A DNA stretch of 10,258 nt from Holosporales bacterium. Lineage in GTDB: Bacteria > Pseudomonadota > Alphaproteobacteria > BNTO01. Under the pieces are notes generated by a model. It was given only the letters and a program-made list of their open reading frames with translations. It did not search any database and had not been told where the DNA came from. The DNA is taken from positions 1-10,258 of the forward strand of contig JAISCJ010000088.1 of assembly GCA_031265645.1 (NCBI GenBank). The letters run 5' to 3'. Position numbers and translations under genes: made by a program. Below, one piece after another: positions 1-6,380 of the stretch (positions are counted from its first letter, which is position 1; each line of letters begins with the position of its first letter).

Positions 1-68
1 TCTCCGCCAGCTTAGGAATTTAACATAATTTAAAAGCAAGAATCGACAGACATGAGTAGAAGCTATAC

Positions 69-590
69 CTAAGCCAAAGCGAACCCTGCAGTAAGGAGGA
101 ATATTACTAGCACTGACGAGAATACACAGCAACACATTTCATCCGGACATAAAGCGTCATATGCCTCAGCCCTATTTCTCTGATTATTAGCTGCTGTATT
201 TCCAAGATTTGCTAGTCCTTCACGCACAGAAGCAACAGCGGGTAGAATATTGTTCATCAGATTAGTGCACCCCATCTGAATTGCTCTACGCGCTATATCT
301 GTTCGATTTTCTTGATTTTGCTGATCTCCAAAGGGACCGGCTGCTGCAAGATTATTTACGACTTGAGCCACCGGAGCGTTTGCCTGGTCTGCCGCTGCTG
401 CAATATTATCTCCGGCTTGAGCTACCAGAACGTTTGCTTGGCCTGCTTGATCCTCGATATTTGCCCCTGCAGCAGCGACGAACGGTAAATCATCGGGACC
501 ACCTAGGTGCAGTTCTTCTGCACAATGCAGATTAGCAAAATGCATAGACGAGAATGCACAAGCAAAACATAGCAATAAATTTTTTGACAT
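69..590 (-). CDS. Small exported repeat protein with C-terminal hydrophobic anchor, function unknown
   Basis: I do not recognise this 173-residue protein. The N-terminus (about residues 1-24) looks like a signal peptide, with cleavage possible after Ala19 or Ala24. Residues 41-58 and 59-76 form a tandem 18-residue repeat (pattern AGxNI....xQANxxVAQ) with a decaying third unit from 77; in DNA this is a 54-bp period beginning near 361 and 415. The middle is rich in Ala, Asn and Gln. The end has a Cys-Cys-Cys run (153-155) followed by a hydrophobic segment to the C-terminus, which could be a membrane anchor. The ATG at 588-590 has only a weak ribosome site but lies about 28 nt below a strong promoter (625-653). 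The protein is probably envelope-located or surface-exposed; this is inferred from the signal and anchor only. Codon content and length support a real gene. Confidence 0.7.
   Translation of the reverse strand: MSKNLLLCFACAFSSMHFANLHCAEELHLGGPDDLPFVAAAGANIEDQAGQANVLVAQAGDNIAAAADQANAPVAQVVNNLAAAGPFGDQQNQENRTDIARRAIQMGCTNLMNNILPAVASVREGLANLGNTAANNQRNRAEAYDALCPDEMCCCVFSSVLVIFLLTAGFALA
361..468. repeat. 54-bp imperfect direct repeat, two units, inside the small exported protein gene
   Basis: The stretch beginning at 361 (acttgagccaccggagcgtt) recurs from 415 with several substitutions (gcttgagctaccagaacgtt). The period is exactly 54 bp, so the repeat is in frame and gives the 18-residue protein repeat. 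Divergence between the units suggests an old duplication rather than a recent slippage event. Confidence 0.75.
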
Positions 591-624
591 AACAACACTT
601 CATACAAGAAACAACCTTGGATGC

Positions 625-653
625 TTTATAACAAAGTTATAACCTCTTATCAA
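625..653 (-). promoter_or_regulatory. Sigma70-like promoter of the small exported protein, with dyad over the -10 box
   Basis: On the minus strand TTGATA (653-648) is followed by a 17-nt spacer and TATAAA (630-625), each one base from consensus. Transcription would begin near 618 and give a leader of about 28 nt. A perfect dyad, TTATAAC-AAA-GTTATAA (626-642), covers the -10 box and part of the spacer, which is a typical place for a repressor operator. The regulator is unknown. Confidence 0.6.
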
Positions 654-768
654 TCGTTGGAATGCGTATCAAAAGCGCATTTTGTAAGGTTTTAATTACT
701 TTACACCCAAACGCCAAAAAAGGTCATCCGTCCGTTAGGCGCGTATTTATTGTGAAAAAACGATTTGG

Positions 769-1875
769 TTATATCCTACCGCACGCCTCAGGCTCGCCTT
801 CGTTCTTCAGCCACGCTAAAGCGCTTTGAATAATGCTCCAGATTAACGTAGCGACAGGCATAACAAACAGCGCACCAATCAACCCAACGCACGTAGACAT
901 TGTAAGTACTGCAAAAAATATCCAAACGGGGTGCAGTCCAATCCGTCCTCCAACAAAGTGAGGCGTCAAAAAATTGGATTCAATTGACGAGCCCACAAAA
1001 TAAAGGATGGCTATCATTGCAATGTATGCGAATTGCAAGCCTTGCGCTAACGCCAAAACAAACGCGACTAAAAATGCAATGAAAATTCCAAGAAATGGAA
1101 TAAACGTGAAAAATCCACTCATAATACCTAAAGAAATAAAAGGATTCAATCCAATTGCCCATAATCCAATTCCATACAAAGGCATGACGATTAGACTAAC
1201 TTTAAGTTGTCCTGCGAGCTGGTTTTTCAATGATTCTTTAGCTTTTGGTATCGCAAAATCCACAAATGCGAGGACTCTGTTTGGCGTATATTCGCGTGTT
1301 TTAGCAATGCACTTGGGCCAGTCTCTTGTTATGTAAAATGTTATAATTGGGACCAAAAATATAAACGAAAAAAGGCCCACGACAGATTTCGCACCATCGT
1401 ACAAGGACAGCGCATATCGTCCTAAACCTTCCGCCATTCCTCCTAGATTAGCAGAGATATATGCCCGAATCTTTTCCGCGTCGATTTCGAATTGAAAATG
1501 TGTCAGTGCGCTTATATCTGCCAATTTTTGCGGAATCCAGTCTGCCAAAAATTTAACCGTAGAACTTATGTGTTTGCTATAATACAGCAAATGCTTGTGT
1601 ACAAAAAATGATATCACTCCGATGGCGCACGCAAGGATTGCAAGAAGGGTTAATATTAATACAGATGTTCCCAAACTGCGAGAAATTCCAATCTTTTGCA
1701 ATTTGTTAACGCCAACATTCAAAATTGACGCAAGAATTATCGACGCAATGAAGGGCCATAAGACGGGCAGTAGCTTTTCAAAGACGACCCATCCTACGGC
1801 TAGCGCGAGAAAAAATACGATAGTTGCCCTAAATGACTCTTCGTTTTTGTAGATATTCTTTATAGAATTAAACAT
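769..1875 (-). CDS. AI-2E / PerM family (PF01594) inner-membrane transporter
   Basis: This 368-residue polytopic membrane protein matches the AI-2E (formerly UPF0118) family, whose members export small molecules or ions; the AI-2 exporter TqsA and PerM belong to it. Two N-terminal hydrophobic helices (about 18-36 and 38-56) and a third (70-93) precede a soluble central region (about 94-160). More membrane segments lie near 163-183, 224-244, 248-275, 283-297 and 315-350. Family-typical motifs are FIPFLG (258-263) and the run around LTPHFVGGRIGLHPVW (303-318). The length is normal for the family. The ATG at 1875 has no good Shine-Dalgarno site, but homology-like sequence starts close to it. The substrate cannot be inferred. 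The next gene on the same strand lies 178 bases downstream with its own promoter, so this gene is probably monocistronic. Confidence 0.9.
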   Translation of the reverse strand: MFNSIKNIYKNEESFRATIVFFLALAVGWVVFEKLLPVLWPFIASIILASILNVGVNKLQKIGISRSLGTSVLILTLLAILACAIGVISFFVHKHLLYYSKHISSTVKFLADWIPQKLADISALTHFQFEIDAEKIRAYISANLGGMAEGLGRYALSLYDGAKSVVGLFSFIFLVPIITFYITRDWPKCIAKTREYTPNRVLAFVDFAIPKAKESLKNQLAGQLKVSLIVMPLYGIGLWAIGLNPFISLGIMSGFFTFIPFLGIFIAFLVAFVLALAQGLQFAYIAMIAILYFVGSSIESNFLTPHFVGGRIGLHPVWIFFAVLTMSTCVGLIGALFVMPVATLIWSIIQSALAWLKNEGEPEACGRI

Positions 1876-2003
1876 ATTGGCGAACAGCCCCTAGTCGCAT
1901 GCAGGCAGATCGCACGCGCCTTAGAAAATAATCCAATTGCAATATCACATAAGCTCTAGCATTGTTCAATAACCTGTAATTCTCTGCCTGTTTTCCCACC
2001 CTA

Positions 2004-2162
2004 TCATTCCGCTTGTGGAGTTTTCTCCGTACTTTGACGTTGCAGCGTCCTTGGCAGAGAAAGTTTCAGCAATTTCAGCACCTCATTCACGATTTTATCT
2101 AACAATTTTTCTTTAAATATTGAAATTTCGATGTGGTCAGAAAACTGAGAGGGAATTATAGA
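2004..2162 (-). pseudogene. Possible C-terminal gene remnant, unidentified
   Basis: On the minus strand a 52-codon frame runs open from an upstream TAA (2165-2163) to a TGA (2006-2004) and has no ATG. Its product is lysine- and leucine-rich and looks protein-like and amphipathic (for example DKIVNEVLKLLKL). It starts inside or next to the degenerate palindromic element at 2137-2209, as if the element interrupted or replaced the 5' end of a gene. It could instead be translated from an internal GTG or TTG, or be chance. No family was recognised. Confidence 0.3.
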
Positions 2163-2209
2163 TTAAATGATTTTTGCATGAAGTAGTCGTGTGTTTCATC
2201 TGGGAGCCC
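2137..2209 (-). repeat. Palindromic element, copy D (degenerate)
   Basis: Read on the minus strand this begins GGGCTCCCAGATGAAACAC, closely matching the start of copies A and C. It continues with a recognisable interior (ACTTCATGCAAAAATCAT, close to the interior of copy B). The distal arm is eroded (CCCTCTCAGTTTTCTGA), and so is the pairing. In the frame used by copy A the peptide begins GLPDETHDYFMQKS and then meets a TAA. Confidence 0.65.
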
Positions 2210-2363
2210 TATTGAACACGCAAGGCCGTCGAACACAACTTTTTCAAAAAGATGCAGAATCATTTAACGAACAAAGGCATTTTGCTACAATCTATCCTGT
2301 GATAGGTCCGTATGCTGCGTTGTAAGGATCCTTCATTCGAAGGAAAAAAAGCTCTGCTACGCG

Positions 2364-2390
2364 GGAAGCTGGGAGCTGGGGGCTGGAAGC
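2364..2390. repeat. G-rich heptamer array (GGRRGCT, about 4 units)
   Basis: Units GGAAGCT, GGGAGCT, GGGGGCT and GGAAGC lie head to tail and are followed by GGGG at 2391-2394. With GGG at 2363-2365 they form four G-runs separated by 5, 4 and 8 nt, just outside the usual G-quadruplex definition. The composition stands out sharply from the AT-rich surroundings. The array lies 40 bases upstream of the small ORF at 2434. Confidence 0.65.
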
Positions 2391-2433
2391 GGGGACAGCA
2401 TGGGAAATGAAAATTGAAAGGTATAATTGAATA

Positions 2434-2616
2434 ATGAAAAAAATTCGTACGTTTGCAGCATTTTTTCAGCGAAATTTCGTAACCGTTTTTTTTGCTACAT
2501 TTTTTGTCAGCTCATTAAGCGCAGGAATAATAAAGAAGAAGCATTCAATCGCTCATTTTTCTCGTAAGATCGAGCGCGTGATTACCAATAAGTCTTCTAC
2601 ACGGGCAAAATTGTAG
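2434..2616 (+). CDS. Hypothetical 60-residue basic protein with N-terminal hydrophobic segment
   Basis: This is a doubtful small gene. The protein starts MKKIRTF, has a hydrophobic Phe/Val-rich stretch (about residues 14-30, ending SLSAG) that could be a signal peptide or a single membrane helix, and ends in a Lys/Arg-rich tail. A GAAAGG sequence lies 12 nt upstream of the ATG, further than ideal. A TATAAT at 2422-2427 would serve only if the message were almost leaderless. Its stop lies 24 bases from the convergent end of the next gene. The signal-like N-terminus is the main argument for it; short length and unknown family are the arguments against. Confidence 0.35.
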   Translation: MKKIRTFAAFFQRNFVTVFFATFFVSSLSAGIIKKKHSIAHFSRKIERVITNKSSTRAKL

Positions 2617-2640
2617 CGTCTCTGTTAAATTTGCGCCTGT

Positions 2641-3846
2641 TTATTGGCTCATGGGGTATGGTAGGTTTACATACCCGGATTGCGGTGGAACATATTGATT
2701 CGTATTGGACCACGGCAGAGCGGGCATGCCCCCCGGAACGGGAACGATGATATATCCACCTGCAGGATTCAGGGAAATCGGTTGAAAATTGGGGTTTGTC
2801 GACGTTATAACGAATGGGACCCCTCCAGGAAGATAGGTTACGCACTGCTGACTGCTGACAATGGGCATTGTTACAGCTTCCTGTGGATTACCGTTTGCAG
2901 TTTGTTGAGGATTAAATTGATTTTCGGAATTAGAACCAGGTTTGGTTTCAAATTCAGGATTAGCTCCAGGTATGGCTCCAGGTTTGCTTTCTACTGATGA
3001 ATTGGTCATTTTTTCCAAATTCTTGGCTAAAGACGATTTCGAAGAAGGCATACTTGCGCCTGTATTTGCACCTGTTAAATCATTTACATCAACTGCGGGT
3101 ACATCAAAACAAGGATTGCCAGAGAGGCGTTGCTGAACATGGTTCGGTCCGGCCTGCTGGATTTGTGCTCCAGCTTGAGGATAATACGCGCCCTGCTGAG
3201 GCAGATATGCTCCCTGCTGAGGCGGATATGCGCCCTGATTCGCTTGAATCGGATATCCTGCTTGCTGATATTGAGGATAATTGACGTCCTGCTGAGGATA
3301 AGCAGGAGGATATCCTCCTGCGATTTGCCCTTGAGGTGTACCCGCTTGTGGAACTTGATATCCAGGCGCAAAATATTGCTGCCCATTTCCCTCTTGAGGC
3401 ATTTGCGGTAAGCCTTCAGCAGTTTGTTCTTGAGGCGCTTCCCCTTGTCCAAATGCCTTGCCTAACAGGTTCGATGCCATATTTCCTATATTTCCTAGAA
3501 CATTGGAAGAAGAACCTTGTTGCTCAGGATTATCTTGAGCAATTTCCTGAGCAGGAACCTGTGGCACATTTTCTTGAACAGCAGGTGGAAGAGGTCCCCC
3601 TGGATATCCTGGAGGATAAACTACTGGTTGTGGTGCTCCCTGGTAGCTTAGTGGAGGATACGGGGCAACTCTAGGGTACTGCTGCATTGGATATTGCTGC
3701 GCGGGGTATTGCTGGTATTGAGGGTAGTAGTACATTGAAAACATTTTAGCGGAAAGCACAATCCAGGCTTGCAGAATTAATCCCCGTAAAAACAAGGGGT
3801 TTAAATTTATTCGCACACGTTTAGGCTTCGGCTTACTATTCGCCAT
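2641..3846 (-). CDS. Pro/Gln/Tyr/Gly-rich low-complexity exported protein, function unknown
   Basis: No family was recognised for this 401-residue protein. Residues 1-16 are strongly basic (MANSKPKPKRVRINLN) and are followed by a hydrophobic stretch (17-33) that could be a signal peptide or signal anchor. The rest is low complexity: a Tyr-Pro-Gln cluster at 39-58 (repeats of QYP), a Pro-rich block at 60-100, three QQGAYxP-type heptads at about 203-224, and Asn/Ser/Pro-rich sequence after 280. There are only two cysteines (246 and 335). A more ordered, hydrophobic C-terminal third (about 333-378) contains PGGVPFVI and GGYIIVPVPGG. The ATG at 3846 has no visible Shine-Dalgarno site and directly follows a 12-bp palindrome (3848-3859); Met35 is an alternative start but would lose the basic region. 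The protein resembles disordered surface or secreted proteins, possibly a host-interaction factor; that role is inference. Confidence 0.7.
   Translation of the reverse strand: MANSKPKPKRVRINLNPLFLRGLILQAWIVLSAKMFSMYYYPQYQQYPAQQYPMQQYPRVAPYPPLSYQGAPQPVVYPPGYPGGPLPPAVQENVPQVPAQEIAQDNPEQQGSSSNVLGNIGNMASNLLGKAFGQGEAPQEQTAEGLPQMPQEGNGQQYFAPGYQVPQAGTPQGQIAGGYPPAYPQQDVNYPQYQQAGYPIQANQGAYPPQQGAYLPQQGAYYPQAGAQIQQAGPNHVQQRLSGNPCFDVPAVDVNDLTGANTGASMPSSKSSLAKNLEKMTNSSVESKPGAIPGANPEFETKPGSNSENQFNPQQTANGNPQEAVTMPIVSSQQCVTYLPGGVPFVITSTNPNFQPISLNPAGGYIIVPVPGGMPALPWSNTNQYVPPQSGYVNLPYPMSQ
3183..3245 (-). repeat. 21-bp tandem repeats encoding QQGAYxP heptads
   Basis: In the Pro/Gln/Tyr-rich gene the plus-strand text (gccctgctgaggcggatatg and variants) repeats with a 21-bp period near 3190, 3211 and 3232. 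It encodes consecutive QGAYYPQ, QGAYLPQ and QGAYPPQ units on the minus strand. Such short in-frame arrays can change length by slippage, so copy number may vary between strains. Confidence 0.7.
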
Positions 3847-3894
3847 AATGATTAATCATCAGTACTTTACGCCTAAATTATCGCAAAATAATCA

Positions 3895-3922
3895 ATAATA
3901 AATCGTTAACAGAGTAACTCAA
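3895..3922 (-). promoter_or_regulatory. Possible sigma70-like promoter of the Pro/Gln/Tyr-rich gene
   Basis: On the minus strand TTGAGT (3922-3917), a 16-nt spacer and TATTAT (3900-3895) lie about 50 bases upstream of the ATG. Matches to consensus are 4/6 and 5/6. In AT-rich DNA such matches arise easily, so this is tentative. Confidence 0.4.
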
Positions 3923-4170
3923 TTGTCGTTTTTCTATGAATTATGATAATACTTATGTACGATATAACTTCCAACACGCTTTGATTGTTTTTGCAAGAGA
4001 AAAACCATCAAATTAGTTTGCAATAATTCAATGAAGCTTTTACGCAGATATAATATGCGTACTTGAGAATGAAAAAAATTAAAATGTATGATACTCTTTC
4101 ACGAGTGGTCAAATAAAAACGCCCCATGATATGAGCCTATACCCAATTATAAAAAGAGTTGGTGCCAGGA

Positions 4171-4267
4171 GCCTCGAAGCGGGTTCCAATAAAACAAGTT
4201 TAATGGGGTCCCGAGCGCCGAGCTGTACTAAATGTACTGCTCAAGCTGAGCATCGAAGCTACGAGGC
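4171..4267 (+). other. Potentially structured leader RNA
   Basis: GCCTCG (4171-4176) can pair with CGAGGC (4262-4267), and after one mismatch AGC pairs with GCT (4178-4180 with 4258-4260), closing a domain of about 97 nt. Inside, two hairpins overlap and exclude each other: AGC(T)GTAC-TAAAT-GTAC(T)GCT (4221-4241) and GCTCA-AGC-TGAGC (4239-4251). No known riboswitch or ncRNA family was recognised. The pairing was found by eye and is not evidence of function by itself. Confidence 0.25.
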
Positions 4268-4301
4268 AACAAACTTTTTACGATTGGGTATATCTACTAT
4301 A

Positions 4302-4385
4302 GGGCTCCCATATGAAACACAGGATTATTTCAGGACAAAAACCCTGCAAAGCAAAAGGTCATACCCTGTGTGTTTCAAATGGGAG
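4302..4385 (+). repeat. Palindromic element, copy A (84 bp)
   Basis: The arms pair as CTCCCAT (4305-4311) with ATGGGAG (4379-4385), TGAA (4313-4316) with TTCA (4374-4377), and ACACAGG (4317-4323) with CCTGTGT (4365-4371). There is a 2-nt bulge at 4372-4373. By hand alignment it matches copy C at about 74 of 84 positions. The forward frame is open through the whole element (peptide starting GLPYETQDYF) and continues into the serine hydrolase. Its right end also supplies a GGGAG sequence upstream of the likely GTG start at 4398. Confidence 0.85.
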
Positions 4386-4397
4386 ACGTATCGATTA

Positions 4398-5984
4398 GTG
4401 GCTTCGCTTTTCGTACTTTTAGTTCACAACTTATCTAGTACTGTAACGCTTAGGCCCATAGGAGACTTTCTTCCTACATACAAAGAGTACGTAGGTAACG
4501 CAGCAAAAGAATGGCGCTGCCCTGGTGTGTCTGTCGCAATCTTCGCGGATGGAAAGGTCTATTTTGTAAACTATGGTACGCCTTTGGTTGGGTCAGGCGA
4601 TCATATAACGGAAGATTCAATCTTTTGCATATTATCTTGTTCAAAAATAGTAACGGTAATATTGCTTCAACAATTCGTAGATGAAGGCAAAATCTCTTTG
4701 GAAGATAGAGTTATAGACCACCTTCCTTGGTTTAGGCTGCAAGACGAAAAATCGACTGCGGAAGTAAAGGTAAAGCATTTGATTTCTCACTGCATTGGAC
4801 TTCCTGCATTTTGCGGAGATACGTTTTCACATTTTGATTTTTCAGCAAAGGAAGTAATCGATGCAATAAGTACAATTCCGTTAAAATATCCGGTAGGCAA
4901 GAAATATGGCTACCAAAATGTTTTTGTCGGAATAGCGGGAATGTTAATTGAAAAAGTAACAGGACGAACACTTAAAGAGCTTATGCTCGAGAAAATTTTT
5001 CAACGACTGGAAATGTCCCACTCATCCGTAGGACCTCACTATGCGGGAATTTGGGATAAGATTGTACAATTTTTCAAAAGAGATGCTCGGCATATGTCAA
5101 TCGCATCAGGACATCAAGTGGTTAATGGTGAAGTTGCGTCATCAAATGCGACGTACCACTACGTATTTAGTGGAACATCAGGGGTCAACTCTACAACCAG
5201 CGACTACATAAAGCTCGTAGCATGTCTTGTGAATAAAGGAATAATTGAGTTTGGAGCCCAAAAGGGACAACGTTTGTTTTCTACTCGTGCTTGGGAAACA
5301 ATATCTTCCCCGCAAATTGTGATTGGGAACGTTAAAGATAGCAATTTTCAATTTCCTGTCGATCGTATGAATAAAAAAAGTTTTGCTTATGGAAATGGAA
5401 TGTTCTGTCTTGAGTACGGCGAAGGTGAAAAATTTGTGCAAATTCTTTCCCACATGGGAGCAGGAAGTGGTTGGCGAAGTTTTTGGGGCGTGGACACGGA
5501 ACGCCGCGTGGGAATCGTAATTTTCAGCAATTTAGGATCAATTTCTACAAGCTTGTTGCCAGAAGCGTTGGGCTATAAATTTTTCGATATGTGCTTCGGC
5601 TTTCCTGAAAAGGATTGGAGTGCAATCATCAAAAAGAAGCAAATGAGAATACAAAAAATGTACGAGACACAGTATGAACGCTACGTATTAGCGCCATCTC
5701 TGAAGTCAACATATTTGCGTGGGATGTATAGAAACAGTCTATATGGTGAAATTAAGGTTGTAGAAAAGAATGGATCTCTGGCAGTGGAATACAGAGGAAA
5801 TTGCGCTAAATTGGAGCATGTTGGAGGAACACTTTTCAGCGTGAAATCCTACGACCTTACACCCAATTATAGCGATGACGAGCACTGTACGATTCATTTT
5901 TCATCCGATAATAATGGCCACGTGAGTGGGTTGCATGTGAGCTTAATTAGAGATGGAAGTGATTTTTTCGAACGAGTTTCGTAG
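4398..5984 (+). CDS. Beta-lactamase-fold serine hydrolase (class C / PBP4*-like) with C-terminal DUF3471-like domain
   Basis: This belongs to the beta-lactamase family (PF00144), which includes class C beta-lactamases, D-amino-acid peptidases and esterases. Counting from the GTG, the catalytic motif SxxK is SCSK (80-83), the second motif YxN is YQN (172-174), and HMG (352-354) stands in the KTG/HxG position. LISHCIGLP (128-136) matches the usual LLxHTSGLP. The C-terminal segment (about 420-528), with YRNSLYGEI and a final FERVS, resembles the DUF3471/Pab87 oligomerisation domain. A hydrophobic N-terminus suggests export. The frame stays open back to ATGs at 4203 and 4131 (617 residues), but those 89 codons are not protein-like and include palindromic element A. 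GTG 4398 has GGGAG 12 nt upstream, so I prefer it without certainty. The likely role is envelope or periplasmic hydrolysis of a peptide, amide or ester; antibiotic resistance is not implied. Confidence 0.85.
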   Translation: MASLFVLLVHNLSSTVTLRPIGDFLPTYKEYVGNAAKEWRCPGVSVAIFADGKVYFVNYGTPLVGSGDHITEDSIFCILSCSKIVTVILLQQFVDEGKISLEDRVIDHLPWFRLQDEKSTAEVKVKHLISHCIGLPAFCGDTFSHFDFSAKEVIDAISTIPLKYPVGKKYGYQNVFVGIAGMLIEKVTGRTLKELMLEKIFQRLEMSHSSVGPHYAGIWDKIVQFFKRDARHMSIASGHQVVNGEVASSNATYHYVFSGTSGVNSTTSDYIKLVACLVNKGIIEFGAQKGQRLFSTRAWETISSPQIVIGNVKDSNFQFPVDRMNKKSFAYGNGMFCLEYGEGEKFVQILSHMGAGSGWRSFWGVDTERRVGIVIFSNLGSISTSLLPEALGYKFFDMCFGFPEKDWSAIIKKKQMRIQKMYETQYERYVLAPSLKSTYLRGMYRNSLYGEIKVVEKNGSLAVEYRGNCAKLEHVGGTLFSVKSYDLTPNYSDDEHCTIHFSSDNNGHVSGLHVSLIRDGSDFFERVS

Positions 5985-6175
5985 GCGAGCGAATTTTTAT
6001 GCGGGTGCTCCTATTTTTTTAGAGCATAAACAACGTCAAAGCAGAAACAGTGGCTTTAGCGCTACATCAACAAAAACAATACTCCAAAAAATGCAGCGTA
6101 TAGGTTGCATTTTTTACCTTTAGTTGTGCAGAATGTAAGTAGATGTGCCGAGGTCCCCTGCTAAAAAACCCCATT

Positions 6176-6194
6176 GGGTGGGCGGGGGCTAGGG
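6176..6194 (+). other. Canonical G-quadruplex motif
   Basis: The run is GGG-T-GGG-C-GGGGG-CTA-GGG, which satisfies the G3+N1-7 rule with very short loops and predicts a stable quadruplex. It is unexpected in AT-rich DNA and is immediately preceded by CCCC (6169-6172), which could compete by forming a hairpin. It lies between two convergent genes. Confidence 0.6.
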
Positions 6195-6380
6195 ATGATA
6201 GCCTAGCATAAAAGTATAAAAAAAGAGTTAATTTCTCAAAAATTTTCCCCTTGCTTTTTTCATTCTGATGCCTATATGCAACACTATACATTTCAAAGCT
6301 GAATATTTGGATTTTTTGGACGCGTACCCAGCGCAAAATCTAAACTTTTTACAGAAATTTCAACTGAGATGAGGAATGTT

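Larger units (their letters stand above)
1876..2433. other. Gene-poor gap with repeat copy D, a possible gene remnant and a G-rich heptamer array
   Basis: No convincing complete gene was found. The gap holds the open minus-strand stretch at 2004-2162, a degenerate palindromic element at 2137-2209 and the G-rich heptamer array at 2364-2390. Small hairpins occur at CTATC-CTGT-GATAG (about 2292-2305) and CCTTC-ATTC-GAAGG (about 2330-2343). The latter is followed by an A-run on the plus strand, so it is not an intrinsic terminator on either strand. Confidence 0.6.
3847..4397. other. Divergent intergenic and leader region before the serine hydrolase
   Basis: This stretch separates two divergent genes. 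It contains the 12-bp palindrome ATGATTAATCAT (3848-3859) touching the minus-strand start codon, and a consensus -10 box TATAAT at 4049-4054 on the plus strand with no clear -35. A 15-residue mini-ORF (4069-4116, starting MKKIK) follows about 8 bases below the expected transcription start; it could be a leader peptide or chance. Next come a hairpin-rich stretch at 4171-4267 and palindromic element A (4302-4385). An open frame joins 4131 to the hydrolase. Confidence 0.5.

Noticed and set aside
2328..2350. Hairpin CCTTC-ATTC-GAAGG as a terminator
   Set aside because: It is followed by A-residues on the plus strand and preceded by T-residues on the minus strand, the wrong side for an intrinsic terminator.
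4161..4190. tRNA T-arm-like sequence gcgggttccaat
   Set aside because: There is no complementary strand of the T-stem after it and no acceptor, D or anticodon arms in register.
4398..5984. True antibiotic-resistance class C beta-lactamase
   Set aside because: The third motif is HMG rather than KTG and a DUF3471-like domain is attached, which fits the broader serine hydrolase/esterase/peptidase group.
6067..6336. 89-codon minus-strand open frame in the convergent gap
   Set aside because: The product has no domain, signal or coding-like composition; the frame crosses the G-quadruplex motif and AT-rich sequence; there is no ribosome site at the ATG.
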